From: CAYMSF01 sp964542255 | GTDB taxonomy: Bacteria > Verrucomicrobiota > Lentisphaeria > Victivallales > Victivallaceae | Assembly (NCBI GenBank): GCA_964542255.1 | Contig: CAZITV010000018.1 | Location: 1-28,235, forward strand | Length of the DNA stretch: 28,235 bases | Direction of reading: 5' to 3' | Part shown: positions 23,946-28,235 of the stretch, piece after piece | Position numbering within the stretch: the first letter of the stretch is position 1 | Layout: each line of letters opens with the position of its first letter | Notes under the pieces: generated by a model | What the model was told of the DNA's origin: nothing | The model's input: only the letters and a program-made list of their open reading frames with translations | The model's database searches: none | Position numbers and translations under genes: made by a program

Positions 23946-24437
23946 ATGATTACTTTTGATGATACATATTATATGCGGCGCGCCTTAATTCAGGCGGAAA
24001 CCGCGGCTGAGGCCGGTGAAGTTCCTGTCGGCGCAATCGCGGTAATGAATGGGGAAATCATTGCCAAAGCATGGAATCAAGTTGAACTGCTCAAAGATGC
24101 CACTGCACATGCAGAAATTCTGGTAATTACCCAAGCCGCTGCCGCGCTGTCAGATTGGCGTTTGGATCAAGTGGATATTTATGTTACTAAAGAACCGTGT
24201 GCGATGTGCGCCGGAGCGATGGTGAATTCCAGGGTGCGGCGGGTGATTTATGGAATGCCGGACACTCGTTCAGGTGCGGCAGGGTCGGCATTAAATGTAA
24301 CCGGATTTGAGGGAATGCTCTGGAAGGTTGAAGTAACTGCGGGAATATTGGAACTTGAATGCCGCGAGTTAATACAGACATTTTTCAAAGCAGTCAGGAA
24401 GCATAAAGAGCCAAGTTCTAAAGTCATTGACTCATAA
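23946..24437 (+). CDS. tadA: tRNA-specific adenosine deaminase
   Basis: TadA converts A34 to inosine in the tRNA(Arg) anticodon. The 163-aa protein has the zinc site: HAE at residues 55-57 (proton shuttle E57) and PCAMC at 84-88. It also has GEVPVGAIAV, the family-typical N-terminal segment, and SRVRRVIYGMPDTRSGAAGS after the second Cys. Spacing to the lipoprotein (8 nt) and the next phosphatase gene (7 nt) indicates an operon. Confidence 0.95.
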   Translation: MITFDDTYYMRRALIQAETAAEAGEVPVGAIAVMNGEIIAKAWNQVELLKDATAHAEILVITQAAAALSDWRLDQVDIYVTKEPCAMCAGAMVNSRVRRVIYGMPDTRSGAAGSALNVTGFEGMLWKVEVTAGILELECRELIQTFFKAVRKHKEPSSKVIDS

Positions 24438-24444
24438 GGAAAAA

Positions 24445-25212
24445 ATGCTTACATTTATGAAAGAAATAGCCGGCGCTGCCGGGGCAATGGCACTGGCAGA
24501 GTGGGGACGTTTTTCCCCTGATTCGATTAAGGCAAAGAGCACCGACAAAGACCTGGTAACAGAAGTAGACCGCAATATTGAACAAATGCTGATTAAACGC
24601 ATTCAGCAGCGTTATCCTGAACACGGCATTCACGGTGAAGAATTCGGTCACCGCGGCAAAGGCAGAGAATTTTGCTGGGTACTTGACCCAATCGACGGCA
24701 CTACTTCATATATTCATCAGCACCCTTTTTTCTCTGTTTCAATCGGACTTACCCGAAACGGACAGCCAATAGCAGGGGTAGTGTTCGCACCAAAACTTGA
24801 CGAAATGTTTTGGGCAGAGTCTGGTTCAGGAGCATTCTTAAATGGGCGGCAAATCCATGTCTCGACGCGTGCAAAGCTTAGCGAATCATTGCTGGCAACT
24901 GGGTTTGCCTGTGTCAGGGCAGGATTAACAGAAAACAACTTGAAATACTTTTGCAGGTTACTGCCGGAAATTCGCGGAATACGCCGCTGCGGTTCAGCCG
25001 CTATAGATTTATCGTACGTCGCCTGTGGAAGATATGATGGCTACTGGGAAATGCAGCTGCAGCCTTACGATATTGCGGCAGGAATCATTATTGTCCGGGA
25101 AGCCGGTGGGATAGTAACTGATATGCATGGCGGCGATAATTTTCCAGAACAAGGATTTGCCGCCAGCAACGCACTGATTCATACTGAATTATTGACTCAC
25201 TTTAAAGGATAA
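24445..25212 (+). CDS. Inositol monophosphatase-family phosphatase
   Basis: ATG 24445 with AGGA 5 nt before it gives 255 aa. Metal-binding residues of the family are visible: DKDLVTEVDR (residues 34-43), GEEFG (E65/E66), DPIDGTTSYI (D81, D84) and QPYDIAAGIIIVREAGG near the C-terminus. WEMQLQPYD replaces the more common W-D of SuhB. These are Mg2+-dependent, Li+-sensitive phosphatases acting on inositol phosphates, histidinol phosphate or sugar phosphates. Next to a polyol dehydrogenase, a sugar- or inositol-phosphate substrate is plausible but unproven. Confidence 0.9.
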   Translation: MLTFMKEIAGAAGAMALAEWGRFSPDSIKAKSTDKDLVTEVDRNIEQMLIKRIQQRYPEHGIHGEEFGHRGKGREFCWVLDPIDGTTSYIHQHPFFSVSIGLTRNGQPIAGVVFAPKLDEMFWAESGSGAFLNGRQIHVSTRAKLSESLLATGFACVRAGLTENNLKYFCRLLPEIRGIRRCGSAAIDLSYVACGRYDGYWEMQLQPYDIAAGIIIVREAGGIVTDMHGGDNFPEQGFAASNALIHTELLTHFKG

Positions 25213-25217
25213 TAATT

Positions 25218-26255
25218 ATGCTGGCGATGAGATTGACCGGAATCCGACAAATGCGGATGTTTGATACTGCAAAACCTAAAATTGTCAGGGATAATGATGT
25301 TTTAATCCGAATGACTCAAGTTGGCGTTTGCGGTTCTGACGTTCATTATTACACCTCCGGCAAAATCGGCAGCCAAATAGTACAATACCCGTTCACCGTT
25401 GGCCACGAAGGCGCCGGAATCGTTGAAAACACCGGCAGCGCTGTCACCAGAGTAAAACCGGGTGACAGAATCGCCATTGAACCAGCAGTATCATGCCTGC
25501 AATGCGACCAATGCCGTGCCGGCAGGCCACACACCTGTCGCAATCTCCTGTTCCTCGGCTGTCCAGGTCAAATTGAAGGATGTCTTAAAGAATATTTGGT
25601 AATGCCGGATAATTGCTGTTACCCCATCCCTGATTCAATGAGTTTAGTCGAAGCATCATTGTCTGAACCACTGGCAATTGGGGTTTATGCCGTCAAATTA
25701 GCTGACCTTCACGCTGATGCTAATATTGGCATCATTGGCTGCGGACCAATCGGATTAAGCGTCCTGTTGGCGGTAAAAAATCAAATGTGCAACCACGTTT
25801 ATGTCACTGATAAAATAGATGCCCGCCTGAAATTCGCAAAAAGTCTCGGGGCTGACTGGATTGGCAATCATAACTCCGGCAATACTACTGCACAAATCAT
25901 TAATTGCGAACCTGCACTGCTCGACACAGTTTTTGAGTGCTGCGGTCAACAAGATGCGGTAAATCAGGCGTTAAAAATACTCAAACCGGGCGGAAAATTA
26001 GTTATGGTCGGCATTCCTGAAACTGACTCTATAGCATTCAATATGGATGATATGCGGCGCAAAGAACTATGTGTGCAAAATGTCCGCCGGCAAAATCATT
26101 GTGTTCAGACCGCACTGGATATGATTGCCTCAAGAAAATGCATAGTAGGCCCAATGGCAACGCATCATTTTCGCTTCAGTGAAACTGCGGAAGCGTTTGA
26201 TCTGGTAGCCAACTACCGCGACGGGGTTATCAAGGCGATGATTAATATTTCTTAA
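25218..26255 (+). CDS. Zinc-dependent sorbitol/xylitol dehydrogenase-like enzyme
   Basis: A medium-chain dehydrogenase of 345 aa, 5 nt after the phosphatase gene. The catalytic zinc ligands C38 and H63-E64 (GVCGSDVHYY; VGHEGAGIVE) are present. The structural zinc loop is complete with C93, C96, C99 and C107. The Rossmann motif is GIIGCGPIGLSVLL. The GSDVHYY motif with YPF-x-VGHE places it with L-iditol/sorbitol/xylitol dehydrogenases. It probably oxidises a sugar alcohol with NAD+ in the cytosol. Its operon partners suggest a small polyol route, but the substrate is not certain. Confidence 0.9.
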   Translation: MLAMRLTGIRQMRMFDTAKPKIVRDNDVLIRMTQVGVCGSDVHYYTSGKIGSQIVQYPFTVGHEGAGIVENTGSAVTRVKPGDRIAIEPAVSCLQCDQCRAGRPHTCRNLLFLGCPGQIEGCLKEYLVMPDNCCYPIPDSMSLVEASLSEPLAIGVYAVKLADLHADANIGIIGCGPIGLSVLLAVKNQMCNHVYVTDKIDARLKFAKSLGADWIGNHNSGNTTAQIINCEPALLDTVFECCGQQDAVNQALKILKPGGKLVMVGIPETDSIAFNMDDMRRKELCVQNVRRQNHCVQTALDMIASRKCIVGPMATHHFRFSETAEAFDLVANYRDGVIKAMINIS

Positions 26256-26349
26256 AATTTAGCTCAATTCGATTTGATTTGTACGCATTTGACTATATCT
26301 TTAACGGAGAACTCCCGCTTTCAAAAACTATCCCGCAATGTTCTGGTTT

Positions 26350-26385
26350 TAAAATTACCTATTGAAATTACTTTTGGTAGTTTTA
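26350..26385. terminator. AT-rich hairpin after the dehydrogenase gene, possible weak terminator
   Basis: TAAAATTACC (26350-26359) and GGTAGTTTTA (26376-26385) form a 10-bp stem with one G-T pair, followed by TTTCG. It lies 95 nt after the dehydrogenase stop. The stem is AT-rich and the T-run short, so terminator function is uncertain. Confidence 0.35.
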
Positions 26386-26454
26386 TTTCGTAATAATTGG
26401 GACGGCCAATGTACGGGTCTCAACGCTTTATATTACATTTAACAAGGAAAAACG

Positions 26455-27429
26455 ATGAAAGTATTGGTAACTGGTGGCGCCGGATATATCGGCAGTGCAT
26501 GTACAGAATATTTATTAGACAGCAATCACGAAGTTGTTGTTTTCGATTCATTGGTCACGGGTCATGAAGCAGCAGTGGACTCGCGGGCTGATTTTATTTG
26601 TGGCGACTTGGCAGACCGTAAACTCATAATCAAATTATGCCAGGAAGAAAAATTTGACGCGATTATGCATTTTGCCGCGTTTTCCCAAGTGGGCGAATCG
26701 ATGAAAGATCCGGGCAAGTACTTCCGCAATAATTTGGCTAGCGGCATTAACCTGGCTGACGCCGCTGTCGCCGGCGACACAAAAATGATTGTATTTTCCA
26801 GCACGGCGGCAATATTCGGGCAGCCGGAAACTGTACCAATCACAGAATCAGCCGCACAGGTGCCAATCAACCCATACGGCGATTCAAAGCTGTGCTTTGA
26901 AAAAGTCCTCAGTTGGTATCACAAAATTCACGGCATTAAATATGCCGCACTGCGTTACTTCAACGCCGCCGGTGCAACCACCAATTTCGGCGAAGACCAT
27001 CAACCGGAATCACACCTTATCCCGTTAATCCTTCAGGTTGCTCAAGGCAAACGCGATAAAGTTATGATTTTCGGCGATGATTATGAAACTCCGGATGGCA
27101 CCTGTATCCGCGATTATATTCATATTCTTGACTTGGCGCAAGCCCACATGTTGGCGCTGAATGCACCTGAATCAGGTCATTATAACTTAGGCACAGGCAA
27201 CGGCTTAAGCGTCAAAGAAATCATTCAAACGGCGCGCGAAGTTACCGGGCATCCTATCCCTTGCGAAGTTACTGCACGGCGCAGCGGCGACCCGGCCAGA
27301 CTCATCGCTTGTTCTGAACGTGCCAAAACTGTTTTGGGATGGAAACCGCAATTTGACTCGCCAAAATCAATCCTTAACTCAGCATGGCAATGGATGGAAA
27401 AATTCCCCAACGGCTATGAAGATAAATAA
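26455..27429 (+). CDS. galE: UDP-glucose 4-epimerase
   Basis: GalE interconverts UDP-glucose and UDP-galactose in the cytosol. The 324-aa extended short-chain dehydrogenase has the NAD motif TGGAGYIGS (residues 6-14), FSSTAAIFG with the catalytic Ser/Thr at 115-117, and Y141-x3-K145 (NPYGDSK). Family segments LRYFNAAGA, DGTCIRDYIHILDLAQAH and GHYNLGTGNGLSVKEII follow. AGGA lies 8 nt before the ATG. It is a single gene here, likely for Leloir galactose use and for glycan precursors. Confidence 0.95.
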   Translation: MKVLVTGGAGYIGSACTEYLLDSNHEVVVFDSLVTGHEAAVDSRADFICGDLADRKLIIKLCQEEKFDAIMHFAAFSQVGESMKDPGKYFRNNLASGINLADAAVAGDTKMIVFSSTAAIFGQPETVPITESAAQVPINPYGDSKLCFEKVLSWYHKIHGIKYAALRYFNAAGATTNFGEDHQPESHLIPLILQVAQGKRDKVMIFGDDYETPDGTCIRDYIHILDLAQAHMLALNAPESGHYNLGTGNGLSVKEIIQTAREVTGHPIPCEVTARRSGDPARLIACSERAKTVLGWKPQFDSPKSILNSAWQWMEKFPNGYEDK

Positions 27430-27446
27430 CCCGGGAGAAGATAATA

Positions 27447-27509
27447 AACCGGATTAATACCGAAACGCAAACTAATGTCAATAAAAACGAGTTGGTATAA
27501 ATTCCGGTT
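27447..27509. repeat. Inverted repeat between galE and the exonuclease gene
   Basis: AACCGG (27447-27452) pairs with CCGGTT (27504-27509). The arms continue as AACCGGA-TTAATACC (27447-27461) against the complement of GGTATAAATTCCGGTT. The 25-nt centre is A-rich. No T-run follows. It shares the ATACC/GGTAT element with palindrome 8771-8926 but is much shorter. Confidence 0.5.
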
Positions 27510-27543
27510 AACTTTGTACCGGCGCGCGTTATAGAGCAGCATT

Positions 27544-28110
27544 ATGAGCACTACTCCATCAAACAGACAATGGCACGAATTTGGTCCATTCACAATATTT
27601 GATGTTGAAACAACCGGTTTCAGTCCGGTCAATAACCGCATTATTGAAATTGCGGCGGCAAGAATTGACACTGACGGCAAAATTTCAAATTTTCATTCAC
27701 TCGTTAATCCAGGGGTTCCGGTACCACCTCAGGTTACTGCGATAACCCGCATTAATGACAATATGCTGACTAATGCACCATCATTCCACACTATTGCATT
27801 CAGATTCATGGACTTTATTCGCGATAGTACTCTGGTGGCGCACAATGCCCGATTTGATTTAGGCTTTCTGCAGGAAAGCCTGGCACGCAATGGCATGGAG
27901 CCCTGGCGTGGCAAAACAATGGATTCAATGCGGTTATTTCAGCAAGCCTACGCCGGTATGCCCAGCTACACCCTGCAAAACCTGCGTCAGGCATTCAATA
28001 TAGAACTCCCACAAGAACTCCAACCACACCGCGCCGCCGCTGATGTAGAATGTACATTCCAATTGTTCAAAATCGCATTTGAAGCCATTTTGCAGCAAAC
28101 AAAAAAGTAA
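27544..28110 (+). CDS. DnaQ-like DEDDh 3'-5' exonuclease
   Basis: The 188-aa protein has all five DEDDh residues in order: D20 and E22 in IFDVETTGF, D105 in VAHNARFDLGFL, and H162 and D167 in PHRAAADVECT. It is the stand-alone proofreading-type domain (Pol III epsilon/PolC type), without the UvrC- or helicase-like partners some fusions have. It could be the epsilon proofreading subunit or a repair or RNA exonuclease; the sequence does not tell. The ATG at 27544 has only a weak ribosome-binding site. Confidence 0.88.
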   Translation: MSTTPSNRQWHEFGPFTIFDVETTGFSPVNNRIIEIAAARIDTDGKISNFHSLVNPGVPVPPQVTAITRINDNMLTNAPSFHTIAFRFMDFIRDSTLVAHNARFDLGFLQESLARNGMEPWRGKTMDSMRLFQQAYAGMPSYTLQNLRQAFNIELPQELQPHRAAADVECTFQLFKIAFEAILQQTKK

Positions 28111-28145
28111 AATAATGCTGTCCCATATATGGAGTGCAGTAATAT

Positions 28146-28235
28146 TTATTCAGTTTTTAACGCTTCAACTTGGGCGCTGTTCTTTTCTTTGCGGTATTCA
28201 TGATTTTCTTTATGCTGAGTTTGGAAGTTTTCTTT
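28146..28235 (-). CDS. C-terminal end of a charged, helical protein (start outside the window)
   Basis: Reading the minus strand from the right edge, 29 codons stay open and end at TAA (28148-28146). The residues are rich in Lys, Glu, Asn and Gln (KENFQTQHKENHEYRKEK...VEALKTE), which suggests a helix or coiled coil. It is convergent with the exonuclease gene, 35 nt apart. No function can be read from this fragment. Confidence 0.55.
   Translation of the reverse strand, partial: KENFQTQHKENHEYRKEKNSAQVEALKTE

Overview
The window reads as chromosomal DNA of a Gram-negative, AT-leaning bacterium of the PVC group. The best guess is Lentisphaerota (Victivallis-like) or a close relative. This rests on the gene mix: a doubled DUF3857/transglutaminase protein, a soluble MgtE-N/CBS protein, deoxy-sugar genes (rhamnose isomerase, GH29 fucosidase), a secreted NamZ-type muramidase, and very small basic proteins. 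No rRNA, tRNA, CRISPR array or intact transposase was seen. The taxonomic call is inference.

Layout. 1-2440: a GntR regulator cut by the left edge (minus strand) behind a near-perfect promoter/operator, a repeat-bearing spacer, the soluble MgtE-like protein and a 40-aa basic protein (both minus). 2609-8166: a plus-strand run of a 1313-aa secreted double transglutaminase-like protein, pyrF (4-nt overlap) and an EI24/CysZ-like membrane protein. 8167-8964: about 800 bp without a gene, filled by four long imperfect palindromes. One has MITE features and two are related to each other. 8965-9535: a 33-aa gene with a terminator, then a candidate small RNA. 9536-11655: mraY followed closely by a secreted LIM-like/DA1-type metallopeptidase. 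11748-15622 (minus): aspS, and a trpS-Nudix-88-aa operon. 15978-17235: a secreted 11-residue-repeat protein with a textbook terminator, and an AraC regulator divergent from rhaA. 17505-21589: rhaA, a GT9 glycosyltransferase and a GH29 fucosidase. 21675-23450: trxA and namZ. 23551-26255: a tight operon of lipoprotein, tadA, an IMPase-family phosphatase and a zinc sugar-alcohol dehydrogenase. 26455-28235: galE, a DEDDh exonuclease, and the end of a charged minus-strand protein cut by the right edge.

How it fits together. Most genes are housekeeping (pyrimidine, peptidoglycan, tRNA charging and editing, redox). Between them sit carbohydrate genes that suit a degrader of host or algal glycans rich in fucose and rhamnose. 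The most unusual material is the palindrome island at 8200-8926, the bacterial DA1-like peptidase beside mraY, the hendecad-repeat secreted protein with regularly spaced cysteines, and the transglutaminase duplication whose second copy has lost its catalytic Cys and His.
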